Under the pieces are notes generated by a model. The model did not search any database. It was not told the origin of the DNA and was given only the letters and a program-made list of their open reading frames with translations. A stretch of 64,000 bases of DNA from Balanoglossus misakiensis (lineage: Eukaryota > Hemichordata), in contig CM082593.2 in NCBI GenBank assembly GCA_040954595.2, positions 7,378,001 to 7,442,000 on the forward strand, read 5' to 3'. Shown piece after piece: positions 50,201 to 63,137 of the stretch (positions are counted from its first letter, which is position 1; each line of letters starts with the position of its first letter). Made by a program: the position numbers and the translations under genes.

Positions 50201-50813
50201 ATAAATATGGTCAAAAAAAGTTATTATTAAATCTGCCGTCATCGCCTCCATTAATATTTTACTACTACGTTTGTTTCAATGAAAAAGCTACGCACTTCCC
50301 TTGTCAATAGCTGACGATAGGCTAAAGCACAAACAATAGCACGGCTGCTGTTCCGAGAAGTATCCTCACTCCCTGTATAAACCGACGTTTTAGGACAACT
50401 TCGGCACGTCGGTCGCATGAACAAAACTCGAATGTTTCTGTCAGAAATGAATTCCTTCTCTTTTTAGGTAAAATTTCATCTTTCTATTTTGATAAAAATC
50501 GGGTTCTCGCAAAATCTTGCCGACACATTTTGTCGTTTCTTCACAATTCCCCACACAGTCATGCATGCAAAGTCCCCCTGCCCATTTTTTTTTGAATATT
50601 TCACTATTTTTCTTAATTACCTAGAGTCTGTGTGCCCTTGAGGCGCCTTTTGTAGTCTCCGTTTAATTTCTCAAGCTCCTCGTTCTTTGTTCTTAGGTGT
50701 TCGATGTCCCCCTTTCCGGGTGACGTTACTTCAGTGTGTCTCGGTAACTTGAAATAATTCGCGGCTTGGATATCCAAAGGACTCGGTCGAAACAAATCTC
50801 CCTCTGCTTCCAT
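44231..50813 (-). CDS. TNIP1: TNIP1/ABIN1-like ubiquitin-binding inhibitor of NF-kB
   Basis: Thirteen minus-strand exons: 50813-50621, 50075-49882, 49537-49322, 48901-48632, 48319-48225, 47914-47779, 47654-47559, 47438-47073, 46925-46695, 46185-46090, 45866-45687, 45387-45215, 44429-44231; phases agree and give 814 residues, mostly coiled coil. Residues 401-522 (VNQQWDAHCKGMK ... EQKQRDFDRMLIDASK) match ABIN homology domain 1. Residues 559-573 (VSVYQEDFANERRDR, key D564 F565 E568 R569 R572 E573) match the UBAN motif that binds linear ubiquitin in ABIN and NEMO. A Pro/Tyr/Gln-rich part follows (632-691), as in TNIP1. In vertebrates the protein binds ubiquitin chains and A20 and restrains TNF, TLR and IL-17 signalling. 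The start is the first in-frame ATG after an in-frame TGA (50835-50837); a strong acceptor at 50847 implies a noncoding upstream exon. The donor at exon 3 (GTTTGT) is the weakest. Confidence 0.88.
44679..44888. mobile_element. MITE-like element, about 70-bp terminal inverted repeats
   Basis: Arms at 44679-44747 and 44817-44888 are complementary with few mismatches (shared AGAAATTATCTCAGCTCGAC and TTTGGTTTGACTTTGGT) and enclose about 70 bp of unique sequence. It lies in the last intron of the TNIP1-like gene. Confidence 0.75.
45484..45493. promoter_or_regulatory. Palindromic E-box GTCACGTGAC
   Basis: A ten-base palindrome identical to the USF/MITF-TFE (CLEAR) consensus, in an intron of the TNIP1-like gene. 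Further copies lie at 10629, 50935 and 51351. Confidence 0.4.
48905..48966. repeat. AAT/ATT/GTT trinucleotide repeat
   Basis: Back-to-back (AAT)n and (ATT)n/(GTT)n arrays just upstream (in transcript sense) of the acceptor for the exon at 48901; they could form a hairpin in the pre-mRNA. Confidence 0.8.
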
Positions 50814-50934
50814 TCCAACATTAACTGGATCCACTCACACAAGTATCTGTATTTAAAAGAAAAGTTTCCCAGTCACATGGTGATAAGTCATCAACAAATA
50901 AGTAAACCGGAATAGTTCGGGGTGGTTCGATGCG

Positions 50935-51360
50935 GTCACGTGACCCGACTCGGACTCGGAACTTCCGGATCGGAAAAAAATAATTCGGACGAGTAAAGAA
51001 AACAGAAATGTTTCGGAGCAGTTAAAACGTCGGGTGGTAAATCCTAAGCAAGTGCGTAAAATTGGAACGGGGAGTGAATTTATACGCAATCGTGGGAAGA
51101 AGGATATTATGGAGCCGGGCCCGTGCGTCATCAGATCATAACGTGTTTACTGTCACGGTATCTAGTCCGGTCGACGACCGCGGCCGACAAGGACGTGGGC
51201 AAGAAGGACACACAGAATTCCGTGATTTTCCAGCATCTGGCTGACTGGCCAGTTACTTTCCCCGGTATTTCACTGGATTATCCTAATTTCCCCCCATTTT
51301 CAAACACTGGAAGAACGGGACTCGATCCAATGTCCTTCGAGTTCCGTCCGGTCACGTGAC
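50935..51360 (-). promoter_or_regulatory. Putative TNIP1-like gene 5' flank with two GTCACGTGAC boxes
   Basis: GTCACGTGAC occurs exactly at 50935-50944 and 51351-51360, bracketing a CpG-containing stretch upstream of the first coding exon. No TATA box was seen, so a TATA-less promoter is likely. The transcription start and the noncoding first exon are not located. Confidence 0.35.
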
Positions 51361-52650
51361 ACCGACGTTCCACCATTACAGGGCCAGGATTTTGATGCCG
51401 TCACGGTGATGTTGGTGTTGTAAAATAGATGAAGGATGTAGACGAGAAGTGAGAAAATTAACTACACCGAGTTGTAGTGCAGCTCCGCAGGTAACACACC
51501 ACTATACTGCCTGTGACTGAGCTTGTTTTCGTCATGATGATTGTTTTATAACCGTTTATTTCAAAGGATCGTGTACCGCACGCTGGCCACAGGCCAAAAA
51601 TATACGCATCTAAAAACATCGCTTTAAAGGTAGAAAAGTTGCCAAAAACTTCACATTTCAAAGATTTTTGTTCCCTGACAGTTCGTCTTCTTGTGGCGTA
51701 AAATATATCTGCTACGTTTCCATATGTGATGGATAGTATACGTTTATTATACTGGCTGTTTTTCTCAAATCCTCTGACTTGCGCTAAATGTTCACTAATT
51801 CCAAAAAAATATTAAAGAATTGCCAAACATTTTCAAAGCTATAATTTTTAAGTATCAACTCTTTGCCTTAAATTTGTACTGATTTACCGGAATTGTATTT
51901 ATTTGGACTTTACGTTTGCATACTTGTTTGCTTTTAGGACTCCGTGCTATAGTATAGGTTGATGTTGTATAACTTTATATTCGACATCGTGGACGTGGAG
52001 TTATTGCTTAATGCTATTGCTCTCCAGATATTTGGCTCCAAAGGACTCCCTATTTTACTTTCACGATTTTGAAAGTTTGGAATTGCATGCATTAATCCAT
52101 ATGCTTGCCTATGTGGAGCTTTATGGACTTGGAGCATTAGGCCAGTCCGAGACTATATTGGGAAAGAAGTAACGCGATACTCTCCGTGTCCGTTGCAAAA
52201 CCACTTTTCATAAGTCGTTCTCATTGATTCCTTTGAGTCAAGACTTCAGAATAACCGTCGCCCGTAAAATGTTTGCGATTGACATTTCTTGTGCTTCGGG
52301 GGGGGGGGGAACACCGCGTTCATGTATCGCATATCTGTGATTTAGCAAAGTTGTGTATATTTTGCTTCGCTCCAGCCGCTACTATTCTTCAACTCTATCG
52401 ATCAATATGCAACGAAATAAGTGTCAAAAAACCTGTACACGAAGCGTTCTATACGACATCTATAAGATAAATCCAATATACCTGTTATTTTTTTTTTACA
52501 CAAGCGTTCAGACTCCCAAGGTTATAGGTATCACCACAAAAAATAGTACGATAAGGTATGAGCTATGCCTAAGCTTACTAGTACATGTAATTTAGGAAGG
52601 CATTCATTCCATAGAGTACGGAGAATTTACAAATAAGTCTGAGTTGATGG

Positions 52651-52674
52651 TTTGCTTTGCTTTGCTTTGCTTTT
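52651..52674. repeat. TTTGC pentanucleotide repeat
   Basis: Four consecutive TTTGC units followed by T5. Confidence 0.85.
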
Positions 52675-55600
52675 TATAGAATCCAAATGTGCCTTGCATG
52701 CATCACTCCGGCACAAAATAAGAAAACTCGATGAATGATTGAAATTCCGGTGACGGGCGGACCCCATTCTCGAAGAGGGAGAGGCCCCGTCTTTCCCGAA
52801 CTAACCGGAGTAGGCCTACGTGACTCAACAAGTTTACTAAGATGTGTTGACTGCACAAAGTTTACCTGTATTGCCAGTGATTGTAAGTAAGTCTGGTTGC
52901 AGACTTTGCCATTCCTGCGATTCCAGGCCAGGAAATCTCCGAAGCGTCCCGCACTGGACGGGCGGGTGGATATGCCTAGTAACCAGATCGCTTTCGCGAT
53001 CGGGAGACCTGTAAAAAGCTTCAGTGCGCATTTTATACAACGCTATAGGCCCTATATTTGAATAATTTATGAAATCTTCCATTATTTACTCAATATTTAA
53101 ATGCACAATATGATGATGCCAGCCTTTCGCCGCTTAAAACAAAGCACATCTACATCTGGTATATGCTAATGTGTAGGATAAGCTTACAGGCTATAGGCAG
53201 GGTTTTTCCCGTCGAATCACCGGATTTTCCAAAAACTCGTATGAGCCAGCTGTTCGTTCTATTACTCAGCGGGTTTTTCACTCCAAGTTCCCCCTTTCCT
53301 CGTAAAAGGACCTGGGAATTTATTTGCGACGATTCGGTCATAGTAGGAACATTTTGGAACAGACTTCAATACACGCGGAGGGAATGTGTCATGATTTCAA
53401 CGATCGGCCGTTGAGCTACGACTGCGACACGGCAGGCTCACCCAACGACTCGAACTGACGACGGGGTGAACCCCAGTCGCGTATGCAATCGGTGGAAGTG
53501 ATCTTTGAGATTTAACTATACATACGTCCGTGCGTAAGTGCTGAAACTACGAAAAACTTAAATTCAGATGTATTTACCTGAATTTTTTAACAGACTTACC
53601 AGAACGTAAATTCGAATCGCAACGCGGCTACATGACAACTCTGATAAAAGGACCCGTTAACGCATGCGCGGTGACCTTTGTAAGGCGTCTTGTTCTAAAT
53701 ATAGCAAAAATAGGTGGGGAAATTCCCTGTACTGTTCTAACAGTCGCGCCTACCCCCTGCATGCGGGCGCTTTGGTGTTTTCGTACCGTTGCTCACAAGG
53801 AACCGAATATTTAATATCTTATCCCGCAACAAGATGAATTCGGTGCTTCTTTTGTCTTTCAGTCGGTTCGAATGGCGAAAATAAATCATGCATGTCACTG
53901 TCAGCCATCTTGCCGCAATAATTGCAACGAAGTCACCTCCCAACAACAACCCCTCTGGAGACCATGAACTATGGCCTCAAAAGTGCAAAAGTACTATCTG
54001 ATGCAACTGACACGTCCACTCAACACAAACAATGGCTACGGCCTTGAAAGCGAAAACCTTGTCTAGTAAACGTAAACAACAACAGAATACAATTGGAAAT
54101 TCCCCATCGCTATTTTTAGCTGTTAATATCTCGAAAAAACATGTCAACAAATGCCTGACTATGCACTCGTTATTTTGCCATAACTTAAAAACAATACGTT
54201 TTGCAGAAGCATAGAGCTAGAGACGACACATGCACTTGTTAAGTTGCCTTGATCAAACCGAATCTGACAAGCCTGGGTATAGTTTGACATGTAATCATGC
54301 CGAAATCGAAAGAAAGATGACGCACGTGACGTACATGACTGCAGCCTTTATTTTGAAATAATTTATCAGTTGCCAGGGTTTTTTGATAGATAACTTGTAT
54401 ATTGATTGACTGGTTGTGTGCAAGATTGGCATGCAGAGAGCTACCACGTGACCAAAATCAAGAGCAGCAACAACAACAGAGACTGAATTGCCAAATCGTT
54501 TTCTTGATGACATCACGGTATTGAATTTAGTTAGGCCTAGTAACTACATATACTATATTATGAAATTGCACTATTAAACGAACTACCGCTAATATTTATG
54601 AAAGTCAAGTTAAGGGGGATTTGTTTACAAGGAAAACCAGACTCAGGCAAACACACGCCTGTTGTGAGCAACGTGTGGTTGTTTTTTTGTTGATCCAATT
54701 ATTCATATATGCGAAACTAAAAGAACAAAGTACGCTAAACAGATAAACCAGCAAAGTGATACAATATACCAGAATAGCAGACAAGGGTCAAAGAACTCAT
54801 ATTCTTATGCAGGTAATAAGGCTTTGTCTGAAGTTTTGCCAAGGTACGGGAGCTTATTTTGAATTAGGCTAGCCATTGTCCAGGTAACAAACACTAAAGC
54901 AACCAAAGAACGCGGAAGTTTAAGACACTTTGGCTGGGTTAAGTAATTAAAACTGGCACATATATGTTTACATCGCTGCACACGTCCATATAAGTACCGG
55001 GTCGAAACCCTACAAGTTTTTTTTGGCACTGTTACTAGTAAGAATGCTGACAATTGTCTCACAACCGATAAAAAAATTGCAGCCTCTGGGCTGGTATGTT
55101 AGACGCACGAAATTCTACCAACGTCTGCAAGGCATTTTCGTCTTTTATTAATCGCATCCGGGTCTGCTCTTGCGCGTTGTGGCATTTGAACTAATATAAC
55201 TTATGAGCAGGTGCGTCCGAACATGTTGGACTGAGACAGGTACTGATTAGGTAGGAGAGTGACTTGCAGTCGAAAGGCGCGGTCGGCGACGGTACGCCCG
55301 CCCTCAACAAATACCGTACCTTATTCAAATTGGGCGGCAACCTGACTGACATAATCATTGAGTGAATCACTGTTGTCATGACTACAGTGTATTTACTTCT
55401 ATAGCAACCAAATAATGTCGACAGTTTGTCCTAAAATCGCGATCAGCGACAAAAATAAATGTTGGGTTGCCTATATCGCACATGTGTAGTAAAAGTAGGG
55501 CCTACAGGAATATTCTTGTCCGAAAATACACACCACGCACTTTGTAGGAATGTCCCACGAGAGAAAAATACCTATAATGCCGATAACTGTATTGTTAACC

Positions 55601-56992
55601 GCTGTCTTGTTGAAGAGGAACTATTTGAGCGACTCCGGTTACACGACCCGGACATAAACGCGTAGATTGTACTCACTTTCAATCGGTCCACTATAGGTGT
55701 TTGGTGCGTTTTTTCTAGTACATTCATCAACCATATCTAATAGTACCGACGATGTATTTTGACGTCAAACGAATTCGAAATGTTCTGCGTCATTTCGTCA
55801 TCTCCGGTTTAAAACACACAGCATAAATCACCGTGATGATTATGTATATCGTTAATAGTTGGTAATTTGCATGTTTGCACAATGTAACGAAATGTCTCAG
55901 GTATATGTCGTGTGACACGAATTTTGCTGACTCGATACGCGATACGGTCCCGGCACAAGTAATATAGGCCTCCTGAACGACCGTAACGTCTCAGCTTTGT
56001 TCAGTTTGTGACAATATGACACAGTTATTGCGCAGATCAGTCATTAACGTTCATTAACATTGCCGACTTCGCGAACATTTTCATCGTGTATAAAACAAGA
56101 TAAAGTACCATTTACATACCGAGTTGGCAAATGCTAAGTACAGACAACTTCACATGCAGTCAGATATCGGCGAACGGTGGCAAATCATACATACATGCAC
56201 ACACGCGATGACGGCTGGTGTCAAAAATATACTAAGTACCAGCAACTCTTGAGATTATTTCGGTGCCGTTATAAAGATCGATGATGTTTGCTTTTGACGA
56301 CATTGTGTCGGTTTCACGCGCCGTATCTTCCTCTTTGTTTGGTCACGCGAGAAAATTAAAACAATCAGACACTTGAAGACGCCGCCCTCAAAGACATAAC
56401 GGTCCTATGTAGTCACCCTTAGTTATACACCGTGACAAAATCTCTGACTCAACTATCATTGACCTTTGAAAAGCCCATTACCGGTAAATCTTCTGTGACA
56501 CCCTGTAATACTTGAAATGTCTACATAAGGCTGTAAAATGGCCCGACATGTGAGGTTATTCCCGATAGCACAAATTTGATGCAGAAATTGGCAAACCGCT
56601 GAGATTTTGGCGGTTAAATGTTTATATGTCAAAACGTCCTATTGGCCAATAAGAGATACGTCGGCCTGATTTTGTAGGACACAGCAAAACGTTTTGCCAA
56701 TTGTACTTTAAAACAAAAACAAAAACGAACAAACAGAAACAAAGCCAGAATTTCCTTCAAACGCAAATCTATCTAAAAAAAACCACTATTGAACTTTTAC
56801 AGCAAAGTCCGAACCACTTACTACAAAGAATGGATTTACATTCATTCCCCCAGTACACGAGACTTGAACGCCAAGAAGTATAGAAACACACTGTATGTTG
56901 TCACCAGGCAGAGTGTACGGGTCTGAAGTTCGCCAGTAGCTGACCATGTCGTTAAGACGGCGAGTGGCAACTTACTCACCGACAACCATCCT

Positions 56993-57077
56993 TATATACC
57001 GTAGTCTCGGTTACCCAGACTCCTTCGCGCGGGGTAAGCGAGGGCGAGAGTCTGGGTAACCGAGACTATATATACCG
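56993..57077. mobile_element. Short foldback element with 9-bp target-site duplication
   Basis: The element 57002-57068 has perfect 21-base arms (57002-57022, beginning TAGTCTCGGTTACCC, and its complement at 57048-57068) and a GC-rich 25-base loop. TATATACCG is repeated directly on both sides (56993-57001 and 57069-57077). It is a different family from the elements at 38468 and 63056. Confidence 0.75.
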
Positions 57078-60000
57078 TTGCCCTGACCGTTGCCCATGCC
57101 GCTAGTACAACCATGTGAGGGCGTTGTGGCACAATGACATCGCAATTCTCAAATAGACGGGTAAGGTATCCGCTGCAGAGATTTCTATACTTAAAGGGAC
57201 AATTTTCAATCTTGGTTTAGTTCTTGTTGACATTGAATGTTTATGTAGTGGAAAGAGTCCATTTATGAAGTTATCAAGTTACTTCGAGATGAAGCCGATG
57301 AATTAGGCATGCGGATAAGTACGATTATACATGTACCCATATTCGCTCGTGACATAACTTATAACTCACAAATGACATAATACGGAACCCCCCAAATTAT
57401 CGCTTTCACTGTCAATATGTATATTACGTAGAGCTTATTTTCAGCTCATTGCAATCGACCGGATACCCATGCTTTCATTTTCGATTTGACATCACAACAT
57501 TACAGGTACATGCCTCCTACGAAGGACCACGACCAGTAATAATTCATTTCTCCTCTATGTCACGAGGTTCTCATAGCCCGAATCCAAAGCATAAATGGAC
57601 ATACTAGTATGCAAATTAATAGCGAGTGTGTCCCTTTAAAGACAGAAATGAGGATGTCTTGATGGGGTGGAGCGCGCATCAGCACATATGAACGAAGAGG
57701 GCGCAATGCCGAGAACTCAATATCAATATCCACGAAGGATCCGGTGTGCCGCCCATCTGGGTCCGCTATTCACGCAATATTTACCTAGAATTCAGCTGAA
57801 GATGGATTATTTGGACAATAAACTTGCTACCTGCTTCTTGAGACCGAACATAGTCAAATATTTTTAAAGGGAACGGAAAATATAACGAAACAACAGAGTA
57901 GGAGTGAAATAAAGTAGACCAGATTGTCTTGCTGTTTCTTAGATGTTCTAGGAATTAAGTTGCAATTTTAAAGTTGCGTCCGTGCATGTTCTTCAAGACA
58001 TGACACCTCCACGCCTCTAAGAATTACCTACGCGGTGCTCAATTTCAGAATTGTAGATTTCGAATTCACACGCGCTGTCTCTTTCACTGATGAAAACAAT
58101 GACACATCCACGCATAACTATTAACAACCTACGCACACAGAAACGGATGCAGGGTGATGCGCATATAAAACGCGCAACAGTTCTTATAAGTTATAACACT
58201 GTCGTTGCGTTTTCTACGTTACATTAGTTCTGGGATTCATGAACTACCTTTAGGTATCAACATTTCACTTTTTATTTCTTCGCATTAACTTGGTTATTTT
58301 GCTGATTCGACGAATATATTATCACTCCCCATATCGTGTATGTACTAATGTGAACTCATAAAAATCAACATGATCAATATTTTTTTATTTTGGAATCATT
58401 TTTCTCGGAATTTAGTGTGTTGTTTTTATTTTGTATGTGTGCAATTGAAAATAGTCAGCGGTGTGAACAAAAGTGAGGTCAAACAAATAGTTGTCAGCAT
58501 ACTAACCGGTGGCATGAGACAATAACCCAAGAAATCGACTGATTCATGACCAAGCATGAAAACAAACTTGCATTCATGTATAAACCTGTAAACAATGCGA
58601 CGACCACGGAAAACCCCCTGGTCGCGGCGACTGGGGATTTCTTTTGCGCGCGCAGATTCAAATGTAATTGCCTGGCTGCAGCTGAGCTACATGTGACTTT
58701 TGGTATCGTATATGTATATCGAAAACAGAACTGTAGTATTGTCAACTTTTGCCTTTTGATGGCTTCGTTGAAAGCTCGGCACTGGCCGAAGCTCATCGCC
58801 GGAAAGTAACAACATATGTCACAGGATTTTCTGCACCGCGGACGATCAACATTAGGAGTCTATACATGTGTGTGGTATTGTAGTTTTTAGTTCGAAGGTG
58901 AATGTTCATGTTGGTCTGTGGAGCCGCAGGAAGCATTTTTCGACCTGCCCTGCTTGCCGCTACATTTGAGATAAAACCGATATAGTTTGCAAAGAATCTC
59001 TGCCAGAAAAATCATGAAACTACAACCTTGTAAATAAAGTATTTGTCGCCTAGCCCACCTCGTAGTACGGTAGTAGAAATGCGATGCAACGTGAGGGGAC
59101 GCACGAGGGTTCGTCTACCATGCACAGAACAATCAACGTGTCATCTCGGATAGTGAGAGACATTGGTACAACACGCCAAATATTCACTAGGGCCGTTGTA
59201 CACGACGGTCATGGATAGAAAGTAGACATCTTTCTACCGCAGACGGCAAAGGGAAAGTTCAAGTTGGATTGTATGTCCATGGCCGTACTTCGACCGCGCC
59301 CGTACGAGAAAACAAACGCTACCGCCCACGCTATGTACCGTACTTTATATTATAATACTAGTATCCTTACCGTGTTTGCAACGTTACTTGTCAAGTCGTC
59401 TTGCCTGTTATCTTCGGTCGCAATGTGGCTATTTCTAACGATAAAGAGCTCACCTACCAGTTCAGTTTAAGCAAGTTGCTGAAAAATCCCGGTAAAGTAG
59501 GACATTCAAAGTGAGGAAATTTCATTACTGACACAGCATATGTAGCTACAGTTAGGAAAACACATTGCGCGTTGTGGTTAAAAATAGATTGGGGGAGCCC
59601 CTCGCTTGAAAATGCTTGACGACGTCACACCATACACACTGATACAGGTAGCGTCACGTCTATTGTGTTACGCGCGTGTTTGGCGTTTTATGCTATTTGT
59701 ATGATTACGAGTCATTTCCATTAATTAAGAACCTGGCTATAGGCTAAGTGGCGTGCCTTTGTATCAGTTGTTATTAAACTGAAGAGTAGATTTAAACATA
59801 TCTCACCTTTTAACTGAATTAATCGTTTTCGTTTCCACAAACCCACATCATTTCCGGGAAGTGTCTCAGGCAATGGTACTTGTACTATGATTTAAGAATA
59901 AAAAGTTTTTTTTATTCCTTCCAGCTTTACTAACAAGTATGACAAAACGCACTTTCAAGACGGAAGGACAGTTTTAACAATACCTTGTACATGTGTCATG

Positions 60001-60235
60001 GACTTGGAATTTTAAAGTGATAGAAATGATCCAAAACGGACTTCGGTAGTAGCCAGAGGACATTGACCAAAAAAATATCTTTTTTTTTCTTTTCTTTTTC
60101 AAGTTTAGGTCTGAAATTGGCAAGACGGCTATTTTAGAGTCCAGCTTCTCATTTTAAATTTCACAGTTCTATCATTTCATTTCATTGAATGTATTTCCAC
60201 TTTCCCGTTTTGGAAAAGTTTAGACTGCGCAAAAT

Positions 60236-60465
60236 GCCCGTATATAGGCTGATAACCCGCAAGAAGGTCTTTCTTCAAGTTATCGAGAATGATTCAATTC
60301 ACTGCAATTTTTTGGTGATGGTGATTATACCGGGCGTTTTACAAATTGCCCGTATATAGGCTGATAACCCGCAAGAAGGTCTTTCTTCAAGTTAACCTTA
60401 TCGAGAATGATTCAATTCACTGTATTTTTTTGTGATGGTGATTATACAGGGCGTTTTACAAATTG
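60236..60465. repeat. Two-copy tandem duplication, 112-bp period
   Basis: Copy 1 at 60236-60347 and copy 2 at 60348-60465 both start GCCCGTATATAGGCTGATAA and end GGGCGTTTTACAAATTG. Copy 2 has a six-base insertion (AACCTT region) and a few substitutions. No coding capacity. Confidence 0.85.
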
Positions 60466-63045
60466 ATCTAGTTCCTTAACTAGAAGCAGGAAGATGTCAA
60501 TTTTTGTATTGTAGTTTTAAGGACTTTGGTTTCCAGAACTTTACGGGGTCACTCGCGGCCAACAGACCTATTGTGGCCGGGTAATGGCCTGAGATTGACC
60601 TATTGCTGATAAGCCCGCAATCGCTCTATTGCAATATTCGTTGTGTGTTGGTTGCACCATGGACCCTTTCTCTAAGGTCTATGGTTGCACAAAATAATCG
60701 TTTATGTTGTAAGATATTGTTTCAGGACGGTGGCGCAATTCGCAATACCCAAATTTCAACCAATCGATGATAAAAACGCGATCGCGAACTTGAAAGCATA
60801 CCACTGGGTAATTTGGTGGATAGGCGTTCAATACTCTGTACCGGTATAGTCAGAAAATATTTTCCTCTTTCCGTGAATGTCATTTCTTGTCATTCAAGTT
60901 GTAGGTAGATTTGGGGATTCTCCTTTAAGTACAAGGATAATATAACCCGTTATATAGGGATCACCGTGCTTGTTTTTGAAATACAAGATATTGAATTTAG
61001 TCGATAATGAAAAAAAAACAAAAAAAAAACGCTGAGTCCTCATTTTTTCTCGCACGGTTTGTCACTCTATGGGTGAACACATTCAATAAAGGTTATCTCA
61101 AAATTGAGTACGGTGACCATGCAATTTTATTCGACCACTGAATTTAATTTTGTTTCGCTGAGATATGTGTTAAACTTCTAGTTTTGTTATTGTTCTATTC
61201 AAAGACACATTCACACGCTGATTTCAATGTCCGAATACGCCAGGTTTCACGTTCAAAGTCAATCCACTATAGGCTAGCTGCTGGTTTATTTGTATAGTAT
61301 GTGTATTCGCCATATCAGTGGGTAGCAAAAACATCCCGTGAATCAGCTATAAGATATTGTGTTGACAAGCTGGTGTTTGATCTTTCAAAATAATACGAAA
61401 AGCTGAACTACTACCGTTTCCCCGAAATCAGAGATATCCAATATTAGGCGACCTTGGGTTAAATTACGACAATCCGGGTCAGTGATCTTGACCGACCGGA
61501 TGGACACTCCAGTCATTGGTCGGGATTCAACTTTTCTCCAGTAACCCCGTTACATAACTTTTCGATTGTAACAATGGAAATAATTCCAAGAATTTCCAAG
61601 AAATGTCACTGTGTGGGGAAAAACTTTATAACAATTATCAGCTGGAATTTCAAATACTATCCCAGTTCGCGCTTTTTCTAATTGTACGTCAAATGTCCAA
61701 CCAGGGTTTCCGTGATCGCACTGCTTGCTCGCGTTTCTCGTCCGTGGCGTCCAGGCCTCTTTATACATACGCACGTTATCATCGAAAACCAGTCGGGCAA
61801 GCGATACTGCGACCCACCTTGCCTGTATTAACCCGATTCATGTGGTCCTACATTTGGCTGGAAAAATGTGACAAATGAAATACAATATCACTAAGCTTCG
61901 ACGCAACAGTATAGGTCTGCATGGCCTGTAGCCTACTCAATGCAGGGCGGTCACAAAAGTTGAGAGGTCCCCGTCAATGTTTTTTTTGCAACTTTCCCAC
62001 CTGTCTAAGAGAAAAGGTCGGTGTGTTACAATACACGCCTTGAAAAGGTTTCACATCCTATGTCCTGACTGCTTCCAATCTACTTGAAAACTTCTCGGAC
62101 ATAGTCGTACGTGTTAAAACAAAAAAACTTCCTCACGGTAGCCGGAAGATTGGAGAAGCCCGGGGAAATTGACAAAGATTCATCATCTTTTGTATCAGAT
62201 CATTTCTGCTCTGTATTGAAAAAGTCTAAAGTGATTTCAGACATTATCACGAATGATCTGTACGAATGATTTAGTACTTTACAATTAAATAGTTTGATTT
62301 TTTCCGACATAGGCCTAAGCATCTAATTGGCAAATATTTTGATGCAATGCAATTCGCAATACCCAAATTTCAATACAATCCGAATAACTGTGCGCAGCCC
62401 GAGTGCAGTGTCGAATAGAACGAGGAGAGAACCACGAACAAACTAGCGGAAGTTCGTCCCAGAAAACGGGAAGTCCCCGAACAACTGCTAAAAATAGAGT
62501 AATGAATAGAGGAAACATCATTACGTCATTTGACCGTTTTCGCCGCATTACAGCCAAGGAAAATAGCCGTCACATAGGTTAAAGGCGTAATTATCAGCGT
62601 TTCATCATCACTGATCGGTAAGTACGAGATTCAAGAGTCGCTTTTAGCGGAAACCCTTGCGAATGCGGAAGTCGCAATCGGGAGACCAGGAGTGTCTGGA
62701 CTGAAGACTCGACCTATATTCTCTGGACTTGAACATTTCAAAAACAGTCCGGGCAGCAAAGAACCTTAATCTAAGAGTAAGACCTGTTCTTTAGTTTCTA
62801 CGCTAGACGACATCAAACTAATTTATTCAATTTCAAACCAGTTCCCAAGGACGCTGTGCAGTATACACCGTCGAAGACGAGGTACACCTCAATGTTAGGT
62901 CTAAACAGCGGCAGACTCTTTCAACGGTTTATCATGCCACGCAATTTTGTGGACAATGAAACTGTCTACAAGTGTAGTGTGGTGCGAGGCATGTTACACC
63001 AACATAGAGGACCTATGATAATGTTATCACCAAAATATGAAGCAT

Positions 63046-63137
63046 GGATACCCACTAGCTCTGCGTACAGGTCTGTGTGTTCCCGGCGTTACACGGCCTC
63101 CACCACACAGACCTGTACGCAGAGCTAGGATACCCAC
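63046..63137. mobile_element. Short foldback element with 10-bp target-site duplication (copy 2)
   Basis: The 72-bp element 63056-63127 is a hairpin with arms TAGCTCTGCGTACAGGTCTG and its complement around a loop containing CCCGGCGTTACACGGCC. GGATACCCAC is repeated exactly on both sides (63046-63055 and 63128-63137). It is the same family as the element at 38468-38538. Confidence 0.8.

Noticed and set aside
50814-50834. Upstream extension of the TNIP1-like start from a GTG
   Set aside because: GTG is not a normal start here and an in-frame TGA precedes it; the first in-frame ATG at 50813 has a better context.
53395-53470. tRNA-like words (TAGCTCAACGG and GTTCGAGTC on the minus strand)
   Set aside because: The A-box and B-box order is reversed and no cloverleaf can be drawn; at most a decayed SINE fragment.
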